The translations under genes and the position numbers were made by a program. Shown in pieces: positions 38,188 to 47,028 of a stretch of 64,000 nucleotides of DNA. Origin of the DNA: Vibrio sp. SCSIO 43136 (GTDB lineage: Bacteria > Pseudomonadota > Gammaproteobacteria > Enterobacterales > Vibrionaceae); the NCBI RefSeq assembly GCF_023716565.1, contig NZ_CP071848.1, forward strand, positions 1,488,001 through 1,552,000. The letters are read 5' to 3'. The notes below the pieces were generated by a model that ran no database searches, had not been told where the DNA came from, and was given only the letters and a program-made list of their open reading frames with translations. Numbering within the stretch: position 1 is the first letter of the stretch; each line of letters opens with the position of its first letter.

Positions 38188-40557
38188 ATGAGTAAAGCGT
38201 GTTACCACTGTGGTGAGGATGTCCCAGCCGACACGAATTACGTTGTTGAGATTCTTGGACAAGATCGAGAAATGTGCTGCCCGGGTTGTGAATCCGTTGC
38301 ACAGACAATCGTCGACAGCGGCTTGGTTTCTTATTACCAGTATCGGACGGCACCTGCAGAGCGTGCTGATCTTGTGCCAGAACAACTTAGAAACCTAATC
38401 CACTATGACAATGAAGACGTGCAAAACGAGTTTGTACGTAAAAGTGAACATCAGTCAGAGGTGACATTGTCACTTGATGGTGTCTCCTGTGCAGCTTGTG
38501 CGTGGTTGATTGAAAAACAAGTTAGCGGCACAGAGGGGGTTCTGAGTATTCGAGTGAATACGACCACCAACCGCGCTTTACTTAGCTGGGATAACTCTAA
38601 AGCCAAACTCAGTGAGCTATTAGCAAAGATACACCATTTAGGATACAAAGCGGCTCCATTTGAAGCTGACAACCAAGAAGCTTCTTATCATCGTCAAATG
38701 AAGCAATACCTCTACCGCTTGGGGATTGCTGGGCTAGCGACCATGCAAGTGATGATGCTTGCGGTCGCACTCTACCTAGAAGTGTTTGGCGATCTTGATG
38801 CAGAATTCAAACAATACTTTAGGGTCGTTAGCTTAATTTTTGCTACTCCAGTTCTGCTCTATTCTGCATTGCCTTTCTACCTTAACGCTTGGAGGAGCAT
38901 AAAAGGAAGAACTTTGGGCATGGATGTGCCTGTCTCTATCGCTTTGATTTTTGCTTATGTCGCCAGCTTAATGGCCACCATCAATGAAAATGGAGAAGTG
39001 TTTTTCGAGTCAATCTCGATGTTCACTTTCTTCCTGCTACTTGGTCGTTTTCTGGAAATGCGCGCAAGACGCCAAGCGGCAGCTGCAAGCGCCAACTTAT
39101 TAAAACTGATTCCAGCAATGGCAACCAAAGTGGATGGTAGCCAAGTGCCAGTAAAATCACTCTCGATAGGAGACGTGGTTCGAGTATTACCTGGCGAGCA
39201 CATTCCTGCTGATGGTGTGATATACCAAGGTAGAGTCCATATCGACGAGTCAATGCTTACAGGTGAGTCGGTACCTGTAGTTAAAGTTGAAAAAGATCCC
39301 GTTTTTGCTGGAACATTGAATGGAGATGAAGCATTCGAACTTGAGGTGACAACCACCAAAGCAGACTCGATGATCTCTCATATCGTTCGCTTACAAGATG
39401 AAGCTCAAACATCCAAGCCAAAGATTGCGGAAATCGCTGATGTCGTGGCACGCTACTTCGTTGCTGCCATATTGTGTATTGCGGCATTTACTTGGTTCTA
39501 TTGGCATGAAACTCGTCCGGAAGATGCCTTTTGGATTATGCTTGCGGTATTAGTTGCAACTTGTCCTTGTGCTTTATCCTTGGCTACTCCAACGGCAATT
39601 ACGTGTGCTACGTCGCGTCTGGGTAATCTCGGTATTTTGTTGAGAAAAGGACACGTTTTCGAGACTTTGTGCAAGGTCAATCACCTAGTTGTAGATAAGA
39701 CAGGTACGTTGACCGAAGGTGATATAGAGATCAATAAGGTCGTGACGCATTCACATTTGTCTGAATCTGAGTGTTTGGCGATTGCCGCTTCGATTGAGCA
39801 ACACGCTAACCACCCTATTGCTAAAGCATTTCGTCCATATTTAGCTGAGGATGTCACAGCGACTGATGTGACGAATAAGATTGGCTTTGGTATTGCAGCA
39901 ACTTATCAAGGCAAAGCGGTAAAACTTGGGAGCTCAGCTTATGTGCTTGACGAGCCAAGTTCAGATGATGCACCTGCTGTTTACCTTTCCATTGATAATA
40001 AATTGGTGGCTAGCTTTTACTACCAAGACCCTATTCGTGAAGAAAGTAAAGCGCTGATAGACGAACTTGCAGCAGCTGGTATTCAAACGACCCTTTTGAC
40101 TGGAGACTCTAAACAAAATGCGATGCCTGTAGCGAAACAGGTTGGGATTGAAAACGTTGTTGCGAGTGCCACGCCAGAAGAGAAGTTGAACTATCTTAAG
40201 TCACTTGACGATGATCATGTGACATTGATGATTGGTGACGGCATCAACGACGCACCGACACTCGCAGGCGCTCACCTTTCGGTGGCTATGGGTGGAGGCA
40301 CAGACGTGGCAAAGGCTTCCGCAGATATGGTGTTGCTTGGCGATAAGTTAGACAGAATCATTACAGCAAGGCACCTAGCCCTCAAAACTCGCAAAATAAT
40401 TCGAGAAAACTTGGCTTGGTCGTTAGGATATAACCTACTGATTCTCCCTCTTGCAGTGATGGGTCTAGTCGCACCTTACATTGCCGTTGTCGGGATGTCT
40501 GCGAGCTCCATTATTGTCGTATCAAACTCTCTTAGGTTGCTAAAAGAAAATGGCTAG
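38188..40557 (+). CDS. ccoI: Copper-exporting P-type ATPase CcoI (FixI)
   Basis: 789 residues. An N-terminal cysteine-rich region CYHCGED...CCPGCE is followed by a heavy-metal-associated domain with the metal pair SCAACAW (about 100-106). Eight membrane helices include the copper channel motif TCPCALSLATP. P-type signatures are the phosphatase motif TGESVPV, the phosphorylated Asp in DKTGTLTEG and hinge GDGINDAP. CcoI moves copper to the periplasm for insertion into cbb3 oxidase. An exact matS (38461-38473) lies in the gene. ccoS overlaps the end by 8 bp. Confidence 0.96.
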   Translation: MSKACYHCGEDVPADTNYVVEILGQDREMCCPGCESVAQTIVDSGLVSYYQYRTAPAERADLVPEQLRNLIHYDNEDVQNEFVRKSEHQSEVTLSLDGVSCAACAWLIEKQVSGTEGVLSIRVNTTTNRALLSWDNSKAKLSELLAKIHHLGYKAAPFEADNQEASYHRQMKQYLYRLGIAGLATMQVMMLAVALYLEVFGDLDAEFKQYFRVVSLIFATPVLLYSALPFYLNAWRSIKGRTLGMDVPVSIALIFAYVASLMATINENGEVFFESISMFTFFLLLGRFLEMRARRQAAAASANLLKLIPAMATKVDGSQVPVKSLSIGDVVRVLPGEHIPADGVIYQGRVHIDESMLTGESVPVVKVEKDPVFAGTLNGDEAFELEVTTTKADSMISHIVRLQDEAQTSKPKIAEIADVVARYFVAAILCIAAFTWFYWHETRPEDAFWIMLAVLVATCPCALSLATPTAITCATSRLGNLGILLRKGHVFETLCKVNHLVVDKTGTLTEGDIEINKVVTHSHLSESECLAIAASIEQHANHPIAKAFRPYLAEDVTATDVTNKIGFGIAATYQGKAVKLGSSAYVLDEPSSDDAPAVYLSIDNKLVASFYYQDPIREESKALIDELAAAGIQTTLLTGDSKQNAMPVAKQVGIENVVASATPEEKLNYLKSLDDDHVTLMIGDGINDAPTLAGAHLSVAMGGGTDVAKASADMVLLGDKLDRIITARHLALKTRKIIRENLAWSLGYNLLILPLAVMGLVAPYIAVVGMSASSIIVVSNSLRLLKENG
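38461..38473. promoter_or_regulatory. matS: matS site (MatP binding), exact match
   Basis: GTGACATTGTCAC, inside ccoI. Here the reading frame encodes V-T-L-S, unlike the D-x-V-T of the other four sites, so it is not explained by a shared peptide. Confidence 0.85.
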
Positions 40558-40735
40558 TCTGTATATCTTAATCCCAATCGCTATTGCTCTCGTCTGTGTC
40601 GCAGTCGCTATTTTTTTGTGGGCAGTAAAAAGTGAGCAGTTTGAAGATCTAGAAAGGCAAGGCCACAACATTCTTTTTGATGAAGATGAAAAGAAATCCT
40701 CATCGGCCAAATCCCAGTCCTCTGATCGTTCGTGA
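40550..40735 (+). CDS. ccoS: cbb3 oxidase maturation protein CcoS
   Basis: 61 residues: one N-terminal helix (LYILIPIAIALVCVAVAIFLWAV, shown here only to its ends LYIL and LWAV) and the FixS motif SEQFEDLERQGHNILFDEDE. CcoS is needed for cofactor insertion into cbb3 oxidase. Its start overlaps ccoI by 8 bp and its stop overlaps a possible GTG start of the next gene. Confidence 0.93.
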   Translation: MASLYILIPIAIALVCVAVAIFLWAVKSEQFEDLERQGHNILFDEDEKKSSSAKSQSSDRS

Positions 40736-40743
40736 GCCCATTA

Positions 40744-41415
40744 ATGAACATTGATTGGCTTGGGGCCTTTTTGGTCGGAATGTTGGGTGCAGGCCATTGT
40801 TTAGGAATGTGCGGGGGAATTGCCTCCGCCGTATCGATGGGCAACCCTTCAGCACGTTCAACTTTTGCAGTAACTATTGGCTACAATTTGGGTCGCATTC
40901 TCGCTTATTTTGTCGCGGGTGCTGTGATTGGCGGGGCAATGTCATCATTGGCCCAGTTGGCCAATGTAAATTCAACACTTGCTCTCCTTAGATTAGTCGC
41001 TGGTATATTCATGATCCTGCTAGCACTTTATATTGGTCGTTGGTGGCATGGCCTGCTTGCGATTGAGAAACTTGGTCAGCACGTTTGGACAAAAATATCT
41101 CCAGCGGGAAAGAAGCTTTTGCCGCTTAAAAGCCCACTCCATGCAATTCCATTCGGATTCATCTGGGGGTGGCTACCTTGTGGCTTAGTCTACTCAACGC
41201 TTACTTGGTCAGCCGTATCTGGTAGTGCCCTCAATGGTGGTTTGATAATGGTTGCTTTTGGGCTCGGGACGTTACCATCGCTATTGTTGGTAGCAATGGG
41301 AGCCAACAAGCTGCAAAAGCTTCAACAGTCCGTGCTGTTTAGACAGATAGGAGCCGTCCTGCTACTGATTTATGGACTCTATACGATCTATGATGCAGTC
41401 GGCCTTTTTTATTAA
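40744..41415 (+). CDS. SafE/TauE-like membrane protein linked to cbb3 assembly
   Basis: 223 residues from the ATG at 40744; a GTG at 40732 overlapping the ccoS stop is also possible. About six membrane helices carry GAGHCLGMCGGI near the start and FIWGWLPCGLVYS in the middle, each with a cysteine. That is the pattern of the DsbD-like SafE (sulfite exporter TauE/SafE) family found downstream of ccoS in many proteobacteria. The cysteines suggest metal or thiol handling during oxidase maturation rather than sulfite export; this is inference from context. Confidence 0.85.
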   Translation: MNIDWLGAFLVGMLGAGHCLGMCGGIASAVSMGNPSARSTFAVTIGYNLGRILAYFVAGAVIGGAMSSLAQLANVNSTLALLRLVAGIFMILLALYIGRWWHGLLAIEKLGQHVWTKISPAGKKLLPLKSPLHAIPFGFIWGWLPCGLVYSTLTWSAVSGSALNGGLIMVAFGLGTLPSLLLVAMGANKLQKLQQSVLFRQIGAVLLLIYGLYTIYDAVGLFY

Positions 41416-41484
41416 TTCGTTATATCCTTTTGTTTTATATAGAAACTTTTTCGCTATCCTTTAGTATTAGGAAGTGTTAAAATC

Positions 41485-41498
41485 TTGATGTATATCAA
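41485..41498. promoter_or_regulatory. FNR box upstream of fnr
   Basis: TTGAT-GTAT-ATCAA, a perfect match to the FNR palindrome TTGAT-N4-ATCAA. It is centred 24 bases before the fnr ATG, so it would overlap the promoter or early transcript. This suits repression of fnr by its own product. Confidence 0.85.
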
Positions 41499-41515
41499 AT
41501 TAGTGCTTGGAAGTT

Positions 41516-42262
41516 ATGATTTCTGATAAACCTGCAACGAAGCGTATTCAATCTGGTGGTTGTGCAATCCACTGTCAAGATTGCAGCATCAGCCAGCTGT
41601 GTATCCCATTTACACTGAATGAGTCTGAGCTAGATCAGCTTGATGAGATTATCGAGCGTAAGAAACCTATTCAAAAAGGTCAGGAGCTATTTAAAGCTGG
41701 GGATGAGCTTAAATCTCTCTATGCTATTCGCTCCGGAACGATTAAGAGTTACACCATTACTGAGCAAGGTGATGAGCAAATTACTGCATTCCACTTAGCC
41801 GGCGATTTGGTTGGGTTTGATGCTATCAACGATAGTGAACATCCAAGTTTTGCTCAGGCGCTTGAGACATCCATGGTATGTGAGATCCCGTACGAGATCC
41901 TTGATGACCTTTCAGGCAAAATGCCTAAGCTTCGTCAGCAAATCATGCGTCTTATGAGTAATGAAATTAAAGGCGATCAGGAAATGATTTTGTTGCTTTC
42001 GAAGAAAAACGCCGAAGAGCGTCTAGCAGCATTCTTGTACAACCTTTCTACTCGTTTCTCTCAACGCGGTTTTAGCCCTCGTGAGTTTCGTTTAACCATG
42101 ACTCGTGGCGATATCGGTAACTACTTAGGTCTGACCGTAGAAACCATTAGCCGCCTGTTAGGTCGTTTCCAGAAGTCTGACATTCTGAGTGTAAAAGGTA
42201 AGTACATCACGATTATTGATCATGATGCGCTTCAAGATTTAGCTGGCGTAAGTAAAGGCTAA
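41516..42262 (+). CDS. fnr: Oxygen-sensing regulator FNR
   Basis: 248 residues from the ATG at 41516; a TTG at 41507 is less likely. The N-terminal iron-sulfur ligands are present: [14 protein letters not shown] gives three spaced cysteines and a fourth, and the remaining one (Cys122 in E. coli) lies in [13 protein letters not shown]-type fold and a helix-turn-helix follow, with the recognition helix [11 protein letters not shown]. The sequence is nearly that of E. coli FNR. It switches genes to anaerobic life when the [4Fe-4S] cluster is intact. The box at 41485-41498 indicates autoregulation. Confidence 0.98.
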   Translation: MISDKPATKRIQSGGCAIHCQDCSISQLCIPFTLNESELDQLDEIIERKKPIQKGQELFKAGDELKSLYAIRSGTIKSYTITEQGDEQITAFHLAGDLVGFDAINDSEHPSFAQALETSMVCEIPYEILDDLSGKMPKLRQQIMRLMSNEIKGDQEMILLLSKKNAEERLAAFLYNLSTRFSQRGFSPREFRLTMTRGDIGNYLGLTVETISRLLGRFQKSDILSVKGKYITIIDHDALQDLAGVSKG

Positions 42263-42275
42263 AATTCCTTATTGC

Positions 42276-42297
42276 AGTGGCGTAGAAATGCGCCACT
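42276..42297 (+). terminator. Stem-loop after fnr
   Basis: AGTGGCG, 8-base loop, CGCCACT. No real T tract follows, so termination is uncertain. Confidence 0.4.
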
Positions 42298-42404
42298 TCA
42301 TACTTCTCCCTTATTTCTTCCGATTTTTCTCATCTTAAAGTCTCCAATACGCTACAGTTATTAATGAGGTATCCCCTAACCCATTGGTTTGTAAGGAGCT
42401 GGAT

Positions 42405-43346
42405 ATGAGTATCTACAATCGAATTCTTGTTGTTGCGGACATTAATAGTGAAAAACAGCCTGCACTTGCCCGAGCTATTCAGTTAAGCGAGAGTAGTCGC
42501 TCAGAAAGTAAAATAACCTTCTTTTTGTCCATCTACGACTTTTCCTACGAAATGACGTCGATGTTATCTGTCGATGAGCGAGATGCGATGCGTAAAGGCG
42601 TTGTTCGACAGAGAGAGCTGTGGATGAAAGAAGTTGCAGCACCTTATTTGGAGCAAGGCGCTAATATCGATGTCAAAGTCGTTTGGCACAATCGCCCTTA
42701 TGAAGCGGTGATTGCTGAAGTCTTCGCTGAAAAACACGAGATTGTGGTTAAAGCAACTCGCAAGCATGATGTACTTGAATCCGTTATTTTCACCCCTACC
42801 GATTGGCACTTACTCCGAAAGTGCCCATGTGCTGTATTACTGGTGAAAAACCATGATTGGCCAGTCAATGGTAATATTATGGCATCGGTACATGTCGGTT
42901 CAGAAAATCCGACTCATCTTGGACTTAATGATCGAATGGTTGAGCAACTCCAAGATATCTGCGGCCGTTTGAATGCTAATCCGATCTTAGTTAATGCGTA
43001 TCCAGTTACCCCCGCCAACATCACTATTGAGCTCCCTGAATTTGATCCGGCAAGTTATACCGATGCGGTGCGCGGTCACCATTTGACAGCGATGAAGGCG
43101 TTGAGGCAAAAGCACAGTCTAGATCAAGACAACACTCGCACTGAACAGGGCTTGCCGGAAGATGTTATTCCAAAATTGGTCGACGAGTTAGATGTCGGTT
43201 TAGTCATCTTAGGTACAACGGGGCGAACTGGGCTATCTGCAGTGTTTATTGGCAATACTGCTGAGCACGTGATAGACAAAATCAACTGTGACGTTCTTGC
43301 ACTTAAGCCCGAGGGGTTTGTCAGTCCGCTAGACCCTATCCAGTAG
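42405..43346 (+). CDS. uspE: Universal stress protein E
   Basis: 313 residues from the ATG at 42405 with AAGGAG seven bases upstream; a TTG at 42384 was not chosen. Two tandem Usp domains are present. The first (about 1-150) begins SIYNRILVVADIN. The second (about 160-310) keeps an ATP-binding-like G-T-T-G-R-T-G-L...GNTAEHVI loop. E. coli UspE (316 residues) lies in the same place after fnr. It takes part in stress survival and cell aggregation. A terminator follows. Confidence 0.93.
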   Translation: MSIYNRILVVADINSEKQPALARAIQLSESSRSESKITFFLSIYDFSYEMTSMLSVDERDAMRKGVVRQRELWMKEVAAPYLEQGANIDVKVVWHNRPYEAVIAEVFAEKHEIVVKATRKHDVLESVIFTPTDWHLLRKCPCAVLLVKNHDWPVNGNIMASVHVGSENPTHLGLNDRMVEQLQDICGRLNANPILVNAYPVTPANITIELPEFDPASYTDAVRGHHLTAMKALRQKHSLDQDNTRTEQGLPEDVIPKLVDELDVGLVILGTTGRTGLSAVFIGNTAEHVIDKINCDVLALKPEGFVSPLDPIQ

Positions 43347-43370
43347 TCAATTGATAAGTTACTCATCAAA

Positions 43371-43396
43371 GGCAAGGTTAACCCCTTGCCTTTTTT
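43371..43396 (+). terminator. Terminator after uspE
   Basis: GGCAAGG, 6-base loop, CCTTGCC, then six T. Confidence 0.88.
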
Positions 43397-43473
43397 CATT
43401 TTGGGACTAGCGTTCGTCAGATATATCCGTATCATACGCACTTCGAATTCCTAAGGGTTACTAGTGAAGAGTT

Positions 43474-44403
43474 ATGACAGAGCAAACTGAACAACGTACC
43501 AAAGCTCAACAGTATAATTTTAATAAGCTACAAAAGCGTATTCGTCGCCATACAGGCCAAGCGATTGCTGATTTCAACATGATTGAAGATGGCGATCGAA
43601 TCATGGTGTGCCTGTCGGGTGGCAAAGATAGCTTTACTATGCTTGATATTTTGATGAGCTTACAAAAAAGTGCTCCAGTCAACTTTGAACTTATCGCAGT
43701 CAACCTAGACCAAAAACAACCTGGTTTCCCTGCTCACATTTTGCCGGAGTATCTAGAAGAGTTAGGCGTTGAGTACAAGATTGTTGAAGAAGATACCTAC
43801 TCTATCGTTCAAGACAAGATCCCTGAAGGTAAAACAACTTGTTCGCTATGTTCACGCTTGCGTCGTGGTATTTTGTACCGCACAGCTAAAGAGCTAGGTG
43901 TGACTAAGATTGCGCTAGGTCACCACCGTGATGATATTATCGAGACGCTGTTCTTGAACATGTTCTATGGTGGTAAGATCAAGGGAATGCCACCAAAACT
44001 GGTTTCTGACAATGGCGAGCATGTTGTTATTCGTCCATTGGCTTACTGCCGTGAAAAAGACATCATCAAGTATGCAGACATGCGTGAGTATCCAATCATT
44101 CCATGTAACTTGTGTGGCTCTCAGCCGAACCTTCAGCGTCAGGCGATTAAGCAAATGCTCAATGGCTGGGACAAGCAGTTCCCGGGTCGTATTGAAACTA
44201 TGTTCCGCGCTATGCAAAATGTGGTACCAAGCCACCTTGCTGACTTTGAACTGTTTGACTTTAAGAGCATCAATCGTGATTCAGGTGTGATCAACGGCGG
44301 TGATATCGGTTTCGATAAAGAAGAGATCCCCGTAGTGGCACCAGATAGCGATGATGTGGTTGAGTTTGATCCAAGCATGCAGCTGAATGTCACTAACATT
44401 TAA
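43474..44403 (+). CDS. ttcA: tRNA 2-thiocytidine(32) synthetase TtcA
   Basis: 309 residues. The PP-loop ATP motif [12 protein letters not shown] (about 46-57) is followed by [10 protein letters not shown], whose two cysteines with Cys of IPCNLCGSQ hold the iron-sulfur cluster. TtcA places 2-thiocytidine at position 32 of some tRNAs. It completes the fnr-uspE-ttcA order known from enterics. It ends at a bidirectional terminator shared with the converging DUF2987 gene. Confidence 0.96.
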   Translation: MTEQTEQRTKAQQYNFNKLQKRIRRHTGQAIADFNMIEDGDRIMVCLSGGKDSFTMLDILMSLQKSAPVNFELIAVNLDQKQPGFPAHILPEYLEELGVEYKIVEEDTYSIVQDKIPEGKTTCSLCSRLRRGILYRTAKELGVTKIALGHHRDDIIETLFLNMFYGGKIKGMPPKLVSDNGEHVVIRPLAYCREKDIIKYADMREYPIIPCNLCGSQPNLQRQAIKQMLNGWDKQFPGRIETMFRAMQNVVPSHLADFELFDFKSINRDSGVINGGDIGFDKEEIPVVAPDSDDVVEFDPSMQLNVTNI

Positions 44404-44418
44404 TTTGCTGAATATATT

Positions 44419-44449
44419 AAAAAAGGTCGCTATATAGCGACCTTTTTTT
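44419..44449. terminator. Bidirectional terminator between ttcA and the DUF2987 gene
   Basis: GGTCGCT-ATAT-AGCGACC flanked by an A run on the left and a T run on the right, so it can end transcription from both sides. It directly touches the stop of the minus-strand gene at 44450. Confidence 0.88.
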
Positions 44450-45103
44450 CTACTTAGCGCCAGGTAAATACGGCAGAATTCGGGTCGTAGTCCCTGGTAA
44501 AACCACTGAATCACCTTCCTTCAAATTGGCTAAATTCAAGTAAGCGCGACCATTCTCAACAGGAATTGTATCTCCGTTTGATACTTGAATTGGTGCGGTT
44601 ACCGATGGGTCAAACTCTAGAGTTAAACCTTCGACATCCGGGGTGAACCAACTGGCAAACATACCGCCAAGGTCTTCAAGCATGACCTGCATCTGAGGTA
44701 GGAGTGGTGCCATCTGGGCGTAATCCACTTTACCCGATAGTGGCTCTTTAGCCATTACGACCAATGAGTAATCGCAACGTTTATCTCTTTCTGTTTGAAC
44801 AAACACCAATGGATTTGCGGAGCGTAGATTATTGTCCAGTGGAACCTTTAACTCGTACCCAGACACATCAAATTCTTCGTAGTGCTCTTCTTTTTCCATC
44901 CAAGCTTTTTCAAGGCGACATAAGCCTTTATTTTGTGCATCAACAAAGAAGATCCCAACTTTAACGTCTTGGTGCCCTTCTTTTGCATTGTTCTTAATTT
45001 GTGAAAACAGCTTAGAATAAGTGAACATATATTCTTGGGCTGTTGTTGGTGTTGAGACCAGTAAACCGGTAATAAGGGCTGCAATCGCAGAGTACTTCTT
45101 CAT
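44450..45103 (-). CDS. DUF2987-like periplasmic protein
   Basis: 217 residues with a signal peptide ending TPTTAQ. The mature part starts EYMFTYSKLFSQIKNNAKEGHQD and contains two cysteines (GLCRLEKAW and KRCDYSL). It ends with the strand-rich NGRAYLNLANLKEGDSVVLP and TTTRILPYLPGAK. Length and motifs fit the DUF2987 family of vibrios and shewanellas, function unknown. It follows the Bax-type gene after 15 bases and is the last gene of a three-gene minus-strand unit. Confidence 0.75.
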   Translation of the reverse strand: MKKYSAIAALITGLLVSTPTTAQEYMFTYSKLFSQIKNNAKEGHQDVKVGIFFVDAQNKGLCRLEKAWMEKEEHYEEFDVSGYELKVPLDNNLRSANPLVFVQTERDKRCDYSLVVMAKEPLSGKVDYAQMAPLLPQMQVMLEDLGGMFASWFTPDVEGLTLEFDPSVTAPIQVSNGDTIPVENGRAYLNLANLKEGDSVVLPGTTTRILPYLPGAK

Positions 45104-45118
45104 CCTCTAGCATCCATT

Positions 45119-45913
45119 CTATTGTAAGTATTGTTTGTTGTGATTAACCATTGCTCTAAGCTCAGTGATGTAGTCTTGACCACGCTCAGAATAAGCGCCC
45201 AACTCACCGATCAAAGTGGTTGCACTTTGCAAGGACAATAAGTCACTGTCTACACTGGCTAACTCGTGGCGTTTTACTCGGAGTGCTTTGTAAGCGGTAT
45301 TTCGGTTGATATTCATAAAGTATGCGTGCACCGATTGTTGTACCGAGTCAAATTTTGCCACTTCATGAGTGGCTCCTTCGTTACGTTGTAATGGAACTAA
45401 ACCACACCCCTTACGATAACACCACTGACCAAAAAAGTTATTTGCTTCAGTAGCAAAGCGTGATGTTCCCCATGCCGATTCATTTGCAGCTTGCGCCAAC
45501 ACCATAGCAGGGGGAATGACATTAATACGATTGAGTGCACTATCAAGCCATGTGCTATCAATAGTATCAGTGACGGGAAGGCTGTATAACTTTGCTAACC
45601 TTTTTGCATAACTTAGCTGCGACGAGGTGATAGCTTCTCCATCATCAAGGGCCAGTCTCATCTTTTCCACTGCACTGCGTTCTTTGGTCACTCGATAGTT
45701 TTCTAGGGCGACTTTAGGCTTGAGATAGTCAAAGAACGCTTGTTTCTTTTGTTTTACGTCAGTGATGGTAGAAAAGTCAGGTTTAGGGGCCGCTAGAGCG
45801 GCCATTAGTTCTTTTGGTATGTCACTATTTTCATTGTTATCGCGCTCGATGAACAAAACAAAAGCCGCTATTGAAGCAATAGCGGCAAATATCCATTTCT
45901 TGTTTTTAAGCAT
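45119..45913 (-). CDS. bax: Bax-type glucosaminidase-domain protein
   Basis: 264 residues from the ATG at 45913; the upstream frame to 45973 lies in the preceding gene. One N-terminal membrane helix (IFAAIASIAAFVLFI) anchors a periplasmic domain. The catalytic glutamate is probably in LAQAANESAWGTSRFA, followed by NFFGQWCYRKGCG, the pattern of the glucosaminidase (GH73-like) domain in E. coli Bax. It is expected to cut peptidoglycan glycan strands. The start overlaps the end of the membrane protein gene upstream by 8 bp. Confidence 0.88.
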   Translation of the reverse strand: MLKNKKWIFAAIASIAAFVLFIERDNNENSDIPKELMAALAAPKPDFSTITDVKQKKQAFFDYLKPKVALENYRVTKERSAVEKMRLALDDGEAITSSQLSYAKRLAKLYSLPVTDTIDSTWLDSALNRINVIPPAMVLAQAANESAWGTSRFATEANNFFGQWCYRKGCGLVPLQRNEGATHEVAKFDSVQQSVHAYFMNINRNTAYKALRVKRHELASVDSDLLSLQSATTLIGELGAYSERGQDYITELRAMVNHNKQYLQ

Positions 45914-46712
45914 CAAATGTCCCTGGATGATTGCTCGGAGGTGTGGAAGAGCTTGGTACGTCGCTGGCAACAATTTTTAGACGGATACCAAACATATTGC
46001 GGTAGAGCACCCCTTTCACATGGAAATAGAAAGGTACTACAAATATCAAGCCAAGCCCGGACATCAACATTGCCACAACAAACATCAAACCCAAGATGGT
46101 ATAGATGCCTGCGATTGGGATGAGCTTTTTGTTCACCGCTCTTAGTGAAATAAGTAATGACTGCATCGGTGGCACTCTTTTTTCACAAATAAGCAAAATA
46201 GAATGGCTAAAGGCCAAGGTTAAGTAAAAGGAAACAAACGGTAACAATACACTCGCTATTCCTTGAAGCAGCATGCTAAACAGAGTGGCAAGGATCACTG
46301 GTACGGTAAATTGTAGGCCTTTTGTTATGTGGCGCACTTTGGTCTTAAGCCCTGCAGCGTGACTCATGGCCATCAAGCTGATGCCAGCATATAAAGGTGC
46401 TCCAATTACTTCGTAACTGAAGTTGGCAACAAATATCGATTGAACAAAACGGTCATCAATCAGAGAAGGGTCTTTCACTATATCTAAAAGTATTTTTGCG
46501 TCGCCGTACTGAAGATCGAGGGCAACATAGAAAATTGCTACTTGGATTGCTACTAGAGTCAGGATAGCTGGAGAGAAATTAAGAAAATGGCGGATAGTAA
46601 ATTTCCAAGCCTCTTGAATAACGGACGCAACCGATAGTTCGTACTTACCGGATAAAGCTGTCTCGAGGCTGCCGCCTAAATTAAAGTCTTTCTCTATTTC
46701 GTGGTTTTTCAT
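45906..46712 (-). CDS. Multi-pass membrane protein, unknown
   Basis: 268 residues from the ATG at 46712 (MKNHEIEKDFNLGG); an earlier in-frame ATG at 46745 lacks support. A soluble N-terminus is followed by about six membrane helices, among them FSPAILTLVAIQVAIFYVA and IAGIYTILGLMFVVAMLM, and a Ser/Pro-rich tail. The layout recalls YciC-like integral membrane proteins, but I cannot place it in a family. It is the first gene of the unit with the Bax-type and DUF2987 genes, so an envelope role is likely. Confidence 0.7.
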   Translation of the reverse strand: MKNHEIEKDFNLGGSLETALSGKYELSVASVIQEAWKFTIRHFLNFSPAILTLVAIQVAIFYVALDLQYGDAKILLDIVKDPSLIDDRFVQSIFVANFSYEVIGAPLYAGISLMAMSHAAGLKTKVRHITKGLQFTVPVILATLFSMLLQGIASVLLPFVSFYLTLAFSHSILLICEKRVPPMQSLLISLRAVNKKLIPIAGIYTILGLMFVVAMLMSGLGLIFVVPFYFHVKGVLYRNMFGIRLKIVASDVPSSSTPPSNHPGTFDA

Positions 46713-46961
46713 ATCAATTCCATGAACGGCAAGTGCCGAGCACATGTGTAAAATTGGCCGTCATTATAAGGCAAGTCGCACTCCTCACCATATCCTAACT
46801 TGTAATAAGCACTTTTTTTTACTGCAATTTTGGCGAATAATTGTACTAATGCAGCCTTGAATCTATTCTTCTTCAAGTATGGTAGATGTGTACCATTTTA
46901 GCGCCTAAAAAAAATCTGTTTCAAAGTAATAAAACGCTTTGAGAACAAAGAATACGGATTT

Positions 46962-47003
46962 ATGATGCGTGCCCTTACGACCACTCTGTGCGACTTGGTT
47001 TAA
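46962..47003 (+). other. Possible short upstream reading frame before potA
   Basis: ATG ATG CGT... to TAA gives [13 protein letters not shown] (13 residues), 25 bases before the potA start used here, with only CGGA as a weak SD. It may be a leader peptide or chance. Confidence 0.25.
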
Positions 47004-47028
47004 CTCGCTAACGGGAGAGATAAAGACA

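Noticed and set aside
40732-40743. GTG start for the SafE-like gene overlapping the ccoS stop
   Set aside because: The ATG at 40744 better fits the first membrane helix of the family; the GTG remains possible.
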